A stretch of DNA of 64,000 nucleotides from JANOYJ01 sp963792485 (GCA_963792485.1 CAWBWL010000013.1:1-64000); one strand, 5' to 3'; shown: positions 34,923 to 43,919, counted from the first letter of the stretch. The notes: generated from the sequence alone by a model not told the origin. Numbers and translations: made by a program.

Positions 34923-34943
34923 AGATATATCACTGATATATCA
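34923..34943. promoter_or_regulatory. Tandem GntR-type operator in divergent promoter
   Basis: AGATATATCA followed one base later by the perfect palindrome TGATATATCA gives two half-similar sites spaced 11 bases apart, so on the same helix face. They lie between the divergent GntR gene and the deaminase gene, 15 bases before its ATG. Binding by the neighbouring regulator is inferred. Confidence 0.55.
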
Positions 34944-34957
34944 ATGGGAGTTCTATC

Positions 34958-35851
34958 ATGTGGAAGGGTGTTTTTCCGGCTGTCACGACCAAGTTTCATG
35001 GCGGATGACTGCACTGGATCACCGCGAGATGGAGCGGTGTTTCGGGCTGCAGGCCGAGGCGGGCGTTGACGGGATTATTGTCGCCGGCTCGCTTGGCGAA
35101 GGGCCGATGCTGAACCTTGATGAGAAGCTCGCCGTGATGCAGACCGCCAAGTCCGCGGCAGGCAAACTGCCGGTGCTGATGACGATCAATGAGGCCGGGA
35201 CGCGCGAAGCGGAACACGCGGCGCGGGCGGCGGCGAAAGCGGGGGCGGACGGGCTGATGGTGGTGCCGTCCATGGTGTATCACACCAATCCCGCCGAGAC
35301 GATTGCGGCGCTGAATGATGTGGCCAATGCCGGCGGGTTGCCCGTCATGGTCTATTCCAACAAGATTGCCTACCGGGTTGATGTGACCTGCGACATCATG
35401 GAGGAACTGGCTGCCAATCCGCTGATCGTGGCGGTCAAGGAATCTTCCGACGACATCCGCCGCTCCACCGACATCATCAACCGGTTTGGCGAGCGGTTTG
35501 ACCTGTTCACCGGCGTGGACAATCTGGCATTCGAAGCACTGGCGGTGGGCGCTGACCGGCTGGGTGGCGGGACTGGTTGTGGCGTTTCCGAAAGAGACGG
35601 TGGCGATTTACCGGCTGATGCGCGCCGGGCGCACGGCGGAGGCGCTGGAGCTTTACCGCTGGTTCCGGCCGCTGCTGGATCTCGATGTTTCGACCTATCT
35701 TGTGCAGAACATCAAGCTCGCCGAAGCGATTGCCATCGGCTCGACGGAAGCCGTGCGGCGGCCGCGCAAGCCGCTCGAAGGGGCAGCGCGCGAGCGGGCG
35801 GAGAAGACCATCCGGGACGCCATTGCCGCTCGCGAAGAGCTGGCGGCCTGA
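34958..35851 (+). pseudogene. DapA-family lyase, probable pyrroline-4-hydroxy-2-carboxylate deaminase, three single-base insertions
   Basis: The protein starts MWKGVFPAVTTKF after GGGAG, then continues in another frame (DHREMERCFGLQAEAGVDGII, MVYSNKIAYRVD, VAVKESSDD with the Schiff-base Lys), and ends in a third (GWVAGLVVAFPKETVAIY). Extra bases are inferred at about 35000, 35010 and 35556; removing three gives 296 aa. In hydroxyproline breakdown this enzyme turns Delta1-pyrroline-4-hydroxy-2-carboxylate into alpha-ketoglutarate semialdehyde (HypD/LhpC). The epimerase and FAD dehydrogenase downstream support this. All catalytic parts are present. Confidence 0.82.
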
Positions 35852-35854
35852 GGC

Positions 35855-37088
35855 ATGAGCAGAACCGCGCTCGTCATCGGCGGCGGGATCATCGGCGTCA
35901 GCGCAGCCGTGTATCTGGCGGAGGCGGGGCTCTCCGTCACCCTCGTTGACCGGACAGGCATTTGCGAGGAGACCAGCGCGGGCAACGCCGCGGCGCTGGC
36001 GTTTTCTGATATTCTGCCCATGGCGCATAAAGGGTTTCTTGCCAAAGTGCCGGGCTGGATGCTGGACCCGCTCGGGCCGCTCAGCATTGCGCCAAACTAT
36101 GCACTAAAGATTGCTCCTTGGCTGATCCGTGTCGCCAAAGAGGGCCAGGCGAAGCGGCGGGATGCGGCGGTGGCGGCGCAGGCGGATCTGATGCGGCTGG
36201 CGGAGGCCGAAATGCTGGCGCTGATCAAGCGGGCGGGCGCCGGGCGATTGCTGCGCGAGGACGGCTCGCTTGAGCTTTATGACAGCGATGCGGCGTTTCA
36301 GTCTTCCTTGCCGGGATGGGAATTGCGCGCGCGCCACGGGGTGCCGTTCGAGCATGTGCGCGGGGAGCGGCTGGCGGAACTGCAGCCGGGTCTTTCGGAT
36401 AAAATCAAGGCGGCGACCTATTCGCCTTCCTGGAAGACGGTGAGCGACCCGAAGGATTTTGGCAAGGCGCTGTGGGCCTATGCGGAGCGGTTTGGCGCGC
36501 GGTTCGTCAAGGGCGATGTCGCGCTCGTGCGCGGCGGCGGGCATGCGGTGCTCAAGGACGGGACGGAGCTTTCGGGCGATGAGCTCGTCATCGCTGCGGG
36601 GGCGTGGTCGCACAAGCTGGCTCGGCAGCTCGGCGATGAGATTCCGCTGGAGACGGAGCGCGGCTACAACACCACACTGCCAAAGAACGCGTTTGACGCC
36701 AAGCGCATGCTGATCTTTTCCGCCGACGCCTTTGTGCTGACGCCGCTGGACAACGGCATCCGCATTGGCGGGGCGGTGGAACTCGCAGGGCTCGACAATC
36801 CGCCGAATTTCAAGCGCGCCAAAGCGATGCTGACCAAGGCCAAGCGCTATCTGCCGGGGCTGAACACGGAAGGCGGGACCGAATGGATGGGGTTCCGGCC
36901 CTCGCTGCCCGACACGCTGCCCGCCATTGGCCGCGCCAGGGCGACATGGCAATGTGATCTATGCCTTCGGGCACGGGCACCTCGGACTGACGCAGTCGGC
37001 GGCGACGGGGCGGCTGGTGCGGGATCTGGCTTTGGATGAAAAACCTGCGCTTGATCTGACGCCATTTTTACCGCAGCGCTTTGGCTGA
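35855..37088 (+). pseudogene. FAD-dependent D-hydroxyproline dehydrogenase-like (DadA family), one insertion near 3' end
   Basis: Flavoprotein with VIGGGIIGVSAAVYLAEAGL at the N-terminus and MGFRPSLPDTLPAIGRA near the C-terminus. The reading frame drifts near 36947: it ends at 37039 with a foreign tail, while the true ending (VIYAFGHGHLGLTQSAATG to PFLPQRFG) follows in the next frame to 37088. Removing one base gives 410 aa, the family length. In this cluster it should oxidise cis-4-hydroxy-D-proline to the pyrroline hydroxy-carboxylate. A general D-amino-acid dehydrogenase is the alternative. It starts three bases after the deaminase gene. Confidence 0.83.
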
Positions 37089-37183
37089 AGGGCGGATTGT
37101 CCTGACCCTGTCTGCGTGTGCATTCAGGGCTTTACGTCCGCCTTCCCGCGCCTGCATACTGCGCGCATGCTCGAGGTGGGAAC

Positions 37184-38128
37184 ATGGACGCTCGTCGGCG
37201 GGAATCGCTTCTGAAAGAATATGGCGAAGTCTCAAGCAGCTTCCGGCTGCTGACGGACATAAGGTTCAAGCTGCTGGCGTTCCTGCCGACGGTCGCCGCC
37301 GCCGGCGCCATCTTCAAGGGCGACAGCGCCAGCCTCACCGGTGTGGCGCTTTCCCTGTTCGGGCTGGCGGCGACATTGGGTCTGGTGACTTACAATGCCC
37401 GCAACAACCAGCTTTATAATGAACTGGTGGCGCGGGCCGCCTCCATCGAGCGGAGTCTCGGCCTCCCAGACGGGGCGTTCGCCAACCGGCCGGCCGCTTG
37501 GCTGACCATCCGCTTTCCGTGGCCGCGTCGTGCAGCCTCCAAAGACCCGTCAGGGCGCGCGGGATGGCGCACGCTTCGCCTGCGGTATGAGAACTGGAAA
37601 GTGGATCACGGAACCGGCGTCCAGACTATTTATGCCGCGACAATCATTTTCTGGGTGTTTGGGCTGCTGGCGCAGGTTCTCGAAGGCGCGCGGCAAGCGT
37701 GGCTATATTTCGAACTGCGGCATTTCGCCGTGCCGGGCGCTGCGTTGTGGACCCAGATTATCGCCTTGGCGCTGGCGGTCCTCGCCACGGTCCTTTGCAT
37801 CAACGTGTTGAGCCGGCAGAAAAAGCAGCGCGAGAAAGAGATGAGGGCGGACGCCCTTCTTGCGGTCGAAAGGGCGATTTCCACCGGGATTGCCGACGCC
37901 GCCAAGGATGCGGGGCTAATGGAGGCGTGCTCCAGACTCTCCGGTGCGGATGCCAACAAGATTCGCGCGAGAGCGGAGTATTATGCGGCGGTTGCGCCGG
38001 AGTCGCGTGGCTATTATCTGCTGCGCGGCTCGCCTGAGCAGACGGCATGCCATCTTGTCGCGCTTTTGACGGATTTGCCGCCGCAATGGCTTTTCGATTG
38101 TTTTACAAACCGGAGAGGAGCGCGGTAG
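37184..38128 (+). CDS. Multi-pass membrane protein of unknown function
   Basis: Protein of 314 aa starting at the ATG at 37184 (after GGTGGGAAC). Two close hydrophobic segments near residues 27-70 are followed by a charged helix (YNARNNQLYNELVARAASIERSLG), a soluble loop, two further helices near 150-170 and 190-210, and a charged C-terminal domain to residue 314. The first part recalls SLATT-like two-helix membrane proteins, but I cannot assign a family. It sits within the hydroxyproline cluster without an obvious link to it, and the spacing on both sides (95 and 36 bases) is looser than within the cluster. Confidence 0.7.
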   Translation: MDARRRESLLKEYGEVSSSFRLLTDIRFKLLAFLPTVAAAGAIFKGDSASLTGVALSLFGLAATLGLVTYNARNNQLYNELVARAASIERSLGLPDGAFANRPAAWLTIRFPWPRRAASKDPSGRAGWRTLRLRYENWKVDHGTGVQTIYAATIIFWVFGLLAQVLEGARQAWLYFELRHFAVPGAALWTQIIALALAVLATVLCINVLSRQKKQREKEMRADALLAVERAISTGIADAAKDAGLMEACSRLSGADANKIRARAEYYAAVAPESRGYYLLRGSPEQTACHLVALLTDLPPQWLFDCFTNRRGAR

Positions 38129-38164
38129 AGGCTCCCGGCAACTGATCTTCAAGCGGACTTAAAA

Positions 38165-39166
38165 ATGGCGCGGCACACCTTCTTTTGCATTGACGGACAC
38201 ACTTGCGGCAATCCGGTGCGGCTGGTGGCGGGCGGGGGGCCGAACCTGTCCGGTTCGACCATGATGGAAAAGCGCGCGCATTTTCTGGAAGAGTTTGACT
38301 GGGTGCGCAACGGGCTGATGTTCGAGCCGCGCGGGCATGACATCATGTCGGGATCGATCCTCTATCCGCCGACGCGGCCGGACTGCGATGTTGCGATCCT
38401 GTTCATCGAAACATCGGGGTGTTTGCCGATGTGCGGGCATGGGACGATCGGCACGGTGACGATGGCGCTGGAAGAGGGGCTGGTCAGCCCGAAGACGCCG
38501 GGCGTGCTGCGGCTGGATACGCCCGCGGGGCTGGTGATTGCCGAGTACCGGCAGGAGGGCCGGTATGTCGAGGAGGTGCGGATCACCAATGTGCCGTCAT
38601 TTCTCTACAAGCAAGGGCTGGAAGTGGAGTGTCCGGACCTTGGGATGCTGAAGGTCGATGTCGCCTATGGCGGGAATTTTTATGCGATTGTCGATCCTCA
38701 GGAAAACTACCGCGATATGGCGGACCACACCGCGCTCGACTTTGTCAAATGGTCGCCAGTGATGCGCCAGCGGCTGAATGACACATACACATTCGCGCAT
38801 CCGGAAAATCCGTCAATCAACCGGCTGTCGCATCTCTTGTGGACCGGCAAGCCGACGCAGCCGGAGGCGCATGCGCGCAATGCAGTGTTCTATGGCGAGA
38901 AGGCGATTGACCGCTCGCCCTGCGGCACCGGCACATCCTCGCGCATGGCGCAGCTTCACGCCAAGGGACTGTTGAAGACCGGCGGGGAGTTCGCGCATGA
39001 ATCGATTATCGGCTCGATTTTCAAGGGACGGGTCGAAAGCGAGACGCAGGTCCGGGACTATCCGGCCATCATTCCCTCGATCACCGGATGGGCGCGGATG
39101 ACTGGATACAATACGATTTTCATCGATGACCGCGACCCGTTCGCGCATGGGTTCACGGTGCGCTAA
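38165..39166 (+). CDS. 4-hydroxyproline 2-epimerase (proline racemase family)
   Basis: Cofactor-independent epimerase of 333 aa that turns trans-4-hydroxy-L-proline into cis-4-hydroxy-D-proline. Both catalytic cysteines are present: Cys90 in LPMCGHGTIG and Cys253 in RSPCGTGTSS. The start FFCIDGHTCGNPVRLV is typical of the family. Cys at the second site, rather than Thr, separates it from trans-3-hydroxyproline dehydratases. With the deaminase and FAD dehydrogenase genes upstream it gives most of the hydroxyproline-to-alpha-ketoglutarate route; the semialdehyde dehydrogenase is not in the window. Confidence 0.92.
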   Translation: MARHTFFCIDGHTCGNPVRLVAGGGPNLSGSTMMEKRAHFLEEFDWVRNGLMFEPRGHDIMSGSILYPPTRPDCDVAILFIETSGCLPMCGHGTIGTVTMALEEGLVSPKTPGVLRLDTPAGLVIAEYRQEGRYVEEVRITNVPSFLYKQGLEVECPDLGMLKVDVAYGGNFYAIVDPQENYRDMADHTALDFVKWSPVMRQRLNDTYTFAHPENPSINRLSHLLWTGKPTQPEAHARNAVFYGEKAIDRSPCGTGTSSRMAQLHAKGLLKTGGEFAHESIIGSIFKGRVESETQVRDYPAIIPSITGWARMTGYNTIFIDDRDPFAHGFTVR

Positions 39167-39413
39167 GCGCAGAATCCGCGTTGTGCCGCAGCGGAAATGA
39201 TTTAGTTTTCACGCCGAAACCACACTTTTTCCGAATGATCGCCGGTGATTGTTTTTGTTGATAGCGATATTCTCTAAAAACCGATTGAAGCAGAGTCAAT
39301 TCGACGGGACGGGCGCAATTGCGGTTGCTTTCCTTGCGCGGCTCGCTAGTCTTTGGAAAAAATTTGGGAACAGGCCGCGCAACGCCGCAGCATAGTTGGG
39401 GGTCCGATACCGC

Positions 39414-40328
39414 ATGGAATATTTTTTCCAGCAGGTCATCAATGGATTTACGCTGGGATCGATCTACGGTCTCATCGCCATTGGCTACACCATGGTCTAT
39501 GGCATTATCGGCATGATCAATTTCGCCCATGGCGACATATTCATGCTTGGGGCGTTCATCGCGCTGATCATGTTCATGATTGTGGCGCCGATCCTCGGCA
39601 CCGGGGCGGTGGCGATTGCGCTGACGATTATCATCATGATGGTGGTGGCGATGCTTTTGACCAGTCTGTGGAACTGGTCAATCGAGCGGATCGCTTACCG
39701 GCCCCTGCGCGGGTCGTTCCGCCTCGCGCCGCTGATCACTGCCATCGGCATGTCGATTGCATTGTCAAACTTCATCCAAGTTGCACAAGGTCCGCGCAAC
39801 AAGCCGATCCCGGCGCTGGTGACCGGCAATTACATTGTCCCGGGAACAAATGTGGTGATCTCGCTGAAGCAGATACTCATTTTCCTTGTCACGGCGGTTT
39901 TGCTCTATGCCTTCTGGTATATTGTGAACCGCACGCCGCTTGGCCGCGCGCAACGGGCCTGCGAGCAGGACCGCAAGATGGCGGCGCTGATGGGTGTGGA
40001 TGTTGACCGGACAATTTCGATCACCTTCATCATGGGCGCGGCGCTCGCGGCTGTCGCGGGAACGCTATACTTGTCCTATTATGGCGTGGTGGTGTTTACA
40101 GACGGGTTCGTGCCGGGCGTCAAGGCATTCACGGCTGCGGTGCTGGGCGGCATCGGCTCACTGCCGGGTGCGGTGTTCGGTGGCTTGCTGATCGGGATGA
40201 TCGAGGCGCTGTGGTCCGCCTATTTCTCCATCGACTACAAGGATGTGGCGGCATTCTCGATCCTTGCCATTGTCCTCATATTCCTGCCCTCCGGAATTCT
40301 GGGGCGGCCCGAAGTGGAGAAGGTCTAG
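39414..40328 (+). CDS. livH: Branched-chain amino acid ABC transporter permease LivH
   Basis: Permease of 304 aa. FQQVINGFTLGSIYGLIAIGYTMVYGIIGMIN is split by the usual first turn, and NFAHGDIFMLGAF is the family motif. The ATG at 39414 is preferred over the frame start 18 bases earlier because it gives the standard MEYFxQQ N-terminus. First gene of a compact operon livH-livM-livG-livF-small membrane gene; the promoter should lie in the 247-base gap 39167-39413, which has AT-rich patches but no clear element. Confidence 0.94.
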   Translation: MEYFFQQVINGFTLGSIYGLIAIGYTMVYGIIGMINFAHGDIFMLGAFIALIMFMIVAPILGTGAVAIALTIIIMMVVAMLLTSLWNWSIERIAYRPLRGSFRLAPLITAIGMSIALSNFIQVAQGPRNKPIPALVTGNYIVPGTNVVISLKQILIFLVTAVLLYAFWYIVNRTPLGRAQRACEQDRKMAALMGVDVDRTISITFIMGAALAAVAGTLYLSYYGVVVFTDGFVPGVKAFTAAVLGGIGSLPGAVFGGLLIGMIEALWSAYFSIDYKDVAAFSILAIVLIFLPSGILGRPEVEKV

Positions 40329-40332
40329 ATCC

Positions 40333-42036
40333 ATGGCGGCAAGTTCTTCCACAGCGCCCGGCGCAAATCACGTCCGTGACGCGCTGTTCACCGGGCTGAT
40401 CGCCTTCGGGCTGTTTGTGCTGCTGATCGGGTTCAAGACCGACCAGAACATCCGCAATGAGCTGATCCTGATCCCACGCCCGTGGCTGCTGGTGATCTTT
40501 GTTGTTGCGGCAATTGCGCTTCGGTATTTTATCGACACGGTTGCCAGGCCCTATTTTGCGGGCAAGAGCGCAGAGCGCGCGGTGGTCAAAGCACGCGAAG
40601 TGGCGGCGGTTCCAAAATCATCCATCCGCGCGACCCAGTATGGATTGTTGCTCTATCCCGTTTTGCTGGCTTTAAACCTGTTACTGCAGCGTGATGCGGT
40701 CGCGGCTTCTGGCGACACCCTACTCAAAATCCTGCGGATCGGACATTCCGGTCCTTTAGACATTTTTGTGGGGCCGAGTGGTCTGCTCGCGTTTTCGATA
40801 TTGATCCTTGCCGTTGTTCGCACTGTTTTTCAGGTGCTGGGAATTGGGCAATTGGCGCCTTCTGGCAGCTTCTGGGGGCACGTCTTTCGTTGGAAACTGC
40901 GCGATATCGGCCTGATCGCCCTTGTGATCTATCCGCCTTACATACTTTACAGCCTTGGCCTTTCAGGCGCGCTGAAGTGGGTGGACAATTTCGGCATCCA
41001 GATTCTGATCTATGTGATGCTGGCCTGGGGCTTGAATATCGTCGTTGGCCTGGCGGGGCTGCTTGATCTTGGCTATGTCGCATTTTATGCGGTTGGCGCT
41101 TACTCCTATGCGTTGCTGTCGAGTTATTTCGGCCTGTCGTTCTGGGTGCTCTTGCCTCTTGCCGGGATTCTCGCCGGATTCTGGGGCGTCCTGCTCGGGT
41201 TTCCAGTGCTGCGGCTACGGGGCGATTACCTGGCGATTGTGACATTGGCATTCGGCGAGATCATCCGGCTGGTGCTCATCAACTGGACGGCTGTGACCAA
41301 GGGCACGTTTGGCATTTCCGGCATTGCCAAGGCCACCCTGTTCGGCATGAAGTTTGACGCGACGCCGACCGGTTTTGCCGCGACATTCGGACTTTCGCAA
41401 TCCGGGGCCTACTACAAAATCTTCCTGTATTATCTGATCCTGCTTCTGGCCCTGCTGACCGCGTTTGTCACAATCCGGATGCGGCGCATGCCGATCGGAC
41501 GGGCGTGGGAAGCGCTGCGCGAGGACGAGATTGCCTGCAAATCGCTCGGCATAAACACGACGACAACCAAGCTGACGGCTTTTGCGACGGGGGCGATGTT
41601 TGGCGGGTTTGCCGGGGCCTTCTTTGCCGTGCGGCAGGGCTTTGTGTCGCCCGAGAGTTTTGTTTTCCTGGAGTCTGCCATCATTTTGGCAATTGTGGTT
41701 CTTGGCGGCATGGGGTCGCTTGTCGGTATAGCAGTAGCCGCAGTGGTCATGATCGGCGGCACCGAGATTTTGCGTGAGCTTCCGACAATTCTTGAGAAGA
41801 TACATTCGCTGCTCGTCTATTTCGGCGCGGGCGATGCCGTATCGGGTTCGTTCATTGACCCTGCGGGCGCGCAGAAGTTTGATCCGGGACTCTACCGCAT
41901 GCTGATCTTCGGCCTCGCGATGGTGGCGGTCATGCTGTACAAGCCGCGCGGTTTTGTCGGCACGCGCGAACCCACGGCGTTTCTTCATGAGCGGAAAATG
42001 GTTTCAGGCGAATTCACCAAAGAGGGTCATGGCTGA
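40333..42036 (+). CDS. livM: Branched-chain amino acid ABC transporter permease LivM, extended form
   Basis: Permease of 567 aa, clearly longer than usual (about 330 for short and about 460 for extended LivM). Residues 1-215 form an extra N-terminal region with about five hydrophobic segments and a charged linker (KSAERAVVKAREVAAVPKSS). The core LivM domain follows: LNIVVGLAGLLDLGYVAFYAVGAY and LRLRGDYLAIVTLAFGEIIRL. The start at 40333 lies four bases after the livH stop. Its TGA shares one base with the livG ATG. The extra region may include an insertion relative to relatives. Confidence 0.92.
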   Translation: MAASSSTAPGANHVRDALFTGLIAFGLFVLLIGFKTDQNIRNELILIPRPWLLVIFVVAAIALRYFIDTVARPYFAGKSAERAVVKAREVAAVPKSSIRATQYGLLLYPVLLALNLLLQRDAVAASGDTLLKILRIGHSGPLDIFVGPSGLLAFSILILAVVRTVFQVLGIGQLAPSGSFWGHVFRWKLRDIGLIALVIYPPYILYSLGLSGALKWVDNFGIQILIYVMLAWGLNIVVGLAGLLDLGYVAFYAVGAYSYALLSSYFGLSFWVLLPLAGILAGFWGVLLGFPVLRLRGDYLAIVTLAFGEIIRLVLINWTAVTKGTFGISGIAKATLFGMKFDATPTGFAATFGLSQSGAYYKIFLYYLILLLALLTAFVTIRMRRMPIGRAWEALREDEIACKSLGINTTTTKLTAFATGAMFGGFAGAFFAVRQGFVSPESFVFLESAIILAIVVLGGMGSLVGIAVAAVVMIGGTEILRELPTILEKIHSLLVYFGAGDAVSGSFIDPAGAQKFDPGLYRMLIFGLAMVAVMLYKPRGFVGTREPTAFLHERKMVSGEFTKEGHG

Positions 42037-43919
42037 TGGCCGGTAGCAAGATGTCCGACCCGATCCTCTCGCTTGAGCATGTATCGATGAAATTCGGCGG
42101 CCTTGTCGCCGTCAATGATCTGTCATTTTCCGCCGAGCGCGGCGAGATCACCGCGCTGATCGGCCCCAACGGGGCGGGCAAAACGACGGTGTTCAACTGC
42201 ATCACCGGCTTTTACAAGCCGACCGAAGGCATGATGACGCTGAGGCGCCAGAACGGGGAAACGCACCTTCTCGAGCGGATGCAGGATCATACTGTTCCAA
42301 AGCTGGCAAAGGTGGCGCGCACCTTTCAGAATATACGGCTGTTCTCCGGCATGACGGTTCTCGAGAACCTTTTGGTCGCGCAGCACAACGGGCTGATGAA
42401 GGCCTCTGGATACACCATTCTCGGCCTGCTTGGTTTCAAGACATATCGTGATGCGGCCAAGGTCTCCGTCGAGAAGGCGCGGGGGTGGATTGAGAAGATT
42501 GGGCTCATCGACCGGGCGGACGATCCGGCGGGCGATCTGCCCTATGGGGCGCAGCGGCGTCTCGAAATCGCGCGCGCCATGTGCACGGATCCGGAGTTGC
42601 TGTGTCTCGATGAGCCGGCGGCAGGCCTCAATCCGAAAGAGTCGGCGGATCTCAACGCCTTGCTGCGCTCCATCCGCGATGAAACCGGCACGTCCATCCT
42701 GCTCATTGAGCACGACATGTCGGTGGTCATGGGCATTTCCGACCATGTCGTCGTTCTGGAATATGGCACCAAGATCTCCGATGGCTCACCCGCCCATGTG
42801 CGCAGCGATCCGAAGGTTATCGCCGCCTATCTCGGCGTGGAGGATGACGAGGTCGGCGAGGTTCTGACGGCGGTTGGCGATGAACAGGTTCTGCAGCGCC
42901 TTGACGGCCAGCCGGACGCGGCGCATGGCCCAGCGGCTTCGGCATCGCTGATGGCTGGCCCGGTTGCAGATACTATCGGCCATAGCAATGGCGGCGGCGA
43001 GACTGTGAAGGTTTCGCCAGGTGCGTCTCGCGCGTCGCTTGTCTCGAAGAAGGCGCGCTCGGCGTCCGCCCGCTCGGCAGGGTCGCCCAAGCCGAAATCT
43101 GCGGCAAAGGCTGCGCCGAAGCCGGTGATCTCAGCGCGTGCAGCCGCCAAGCCTGTGGCAAAACCGCAAAAGCCAGCAGCGGCAGCCTCGTCCGCGCCTG
43201 ACAACCTTCTGCTGATCAAGGGCATTGGCCCGGTCAATGACCGCAAGCTGCGCCAGCATGGCATAACGACATTTGCGCAGATTGCGGCGTGGAAGAAGGC
43301 AGATGTTATCGCAGTCGAGAAATATCTCGAGTTTGACGGGCGCATTGCACGCGAGGACTGGATCGGGCAGGCGAGGGCGCTGGGCAAATCCCGCAAGGTC
43401 CTTGCGGCTGTGAAGCCAAGCTCGAAGGCGCCGAGCGCGATGGCAAAGCCTTCCGCCGCCGCGCCCGTGAAGGCTGTTTCGAAGCGAGGCACAAAATCTG
43501 CGGCACCTCAGCCGGCTGTTGCCAAGGCTCCACCCAAGGCGAAAATTGTGGCTAAGCCTGCAGTAAAAGCCGCTGGAAAATCTGCGCCCGCCGCAAGGCC
43601 AGCGCCTGTCAAAGCCGCAGCCAAGGCACCCGCGCCCAAGCCAAGCGCTGCCAAGCCTGCCGTGAAGGCTGCGGCGCCAAAGCTGCTGGATGACCTCTTG
43701 ATCATCAAGGGCATTGGCCCGGTCAATCTGCGCAAACTCAATGCGCATGGCGTGTCCACCTTTGCCCAGATCGCCGCGTGGAAGAAGGCGGACATCATCG
43801 AGGCCGAGAAATATCTTGAGTTCGATGGCCGCATTGCCCGGGAGGACTGGGTCGGACAGGCCAGGAAATTTGCCAAGGGGATTGGTCTTCCCAAGCCGAA
43901 GGCGGGAGGGCGTAAATAA
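42036..43919 (+). CDS. livG: LivG ATP-binding protein fused to two helix-hairpin-helix modules
   Basis: Protein of 627 aa, more than twice normal LivG length. Residues 1-285 are a complete LivG ATPase: Walker A GPNGAGKTT near 43-51, signature LPYGAQRRLEIARAM, Walker B LLCLDEPAAGLNP and switch LIEHDM. Two linkers rich in Ala, Lys and Pro (about 285-387 and 450-548) each lead to a helix-hairpin-helix module of about 62 residues (388-450 and 549-612). The modules are nearly identical, sharing IKGIGPVN, FAQIAAWKKAD, EKYLEFDGRIAREDW and GQAR. The same kind of module occurs at the ends of NuoE and of some alphaproteobacterial L21 proteins. Its role in a transporter ATPase is unknown. Confidence 0.93.
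   Translation: MAGSKMSDPILSLEHVSMKFGGLVAVNDLSFSAERGEITALIGPNGAGKTTVFNCITGFYKPTEGMMTLRRQNGETHLLERMQDHTVPKLAKVARTFQNIRLFSGMTVLENLLVAQHNGLMKASGYTILGLLGFKTYRDAAKVSVEKARGWIEKIGLIDRADDPAGDLPYGAQRRLEIARAMCTDPELLCLDEPAAGLNPKESADLNALLRSIRDETGTSILLIEHDMSVVMGISDHVVVLEYGTKISDGSPAHVRSDPKVIAAYLGVEDDEVGEVLTAVGDEQVLQRLDGQPDAAHGPAASASLMAGPVADTIGHSNGGGETVKVSPGASRASLVSKKARSASARSAGSPKPKSAAKAAPKPVISARAAAKPVAKPQKPAAAASSAPDNLLLIKGIGPVNDRKLRQHGITTFAQIAAWKKADVIAVEKYLEFDGRIAREDWIGQARALGKSRKVLAAVKPSSKAPSAMAKPSAAAPVKAVSKRGTKSAAPQPAVAKAPPKAKIVAKPAVKAAGKSAPAARPAPVKAAAKAPAPKPSAAKPAVKAAAPKLLDDLLIIKGIGPVNLRKLNAHGVSTFAQIAAWKKADIIEAEKYLEFDGRIAREDWVGQARKFAKGIGLPKPKAGGRK

Noticed and set aside
34900..34957. Upstream TTG start of the deaminase gene
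   Set aside because: It would translate the operator palindromes; the ATG at 34958 has GGGAG and gives the proper MWKGVFPAVTTKF start, though in a different frame from the body.
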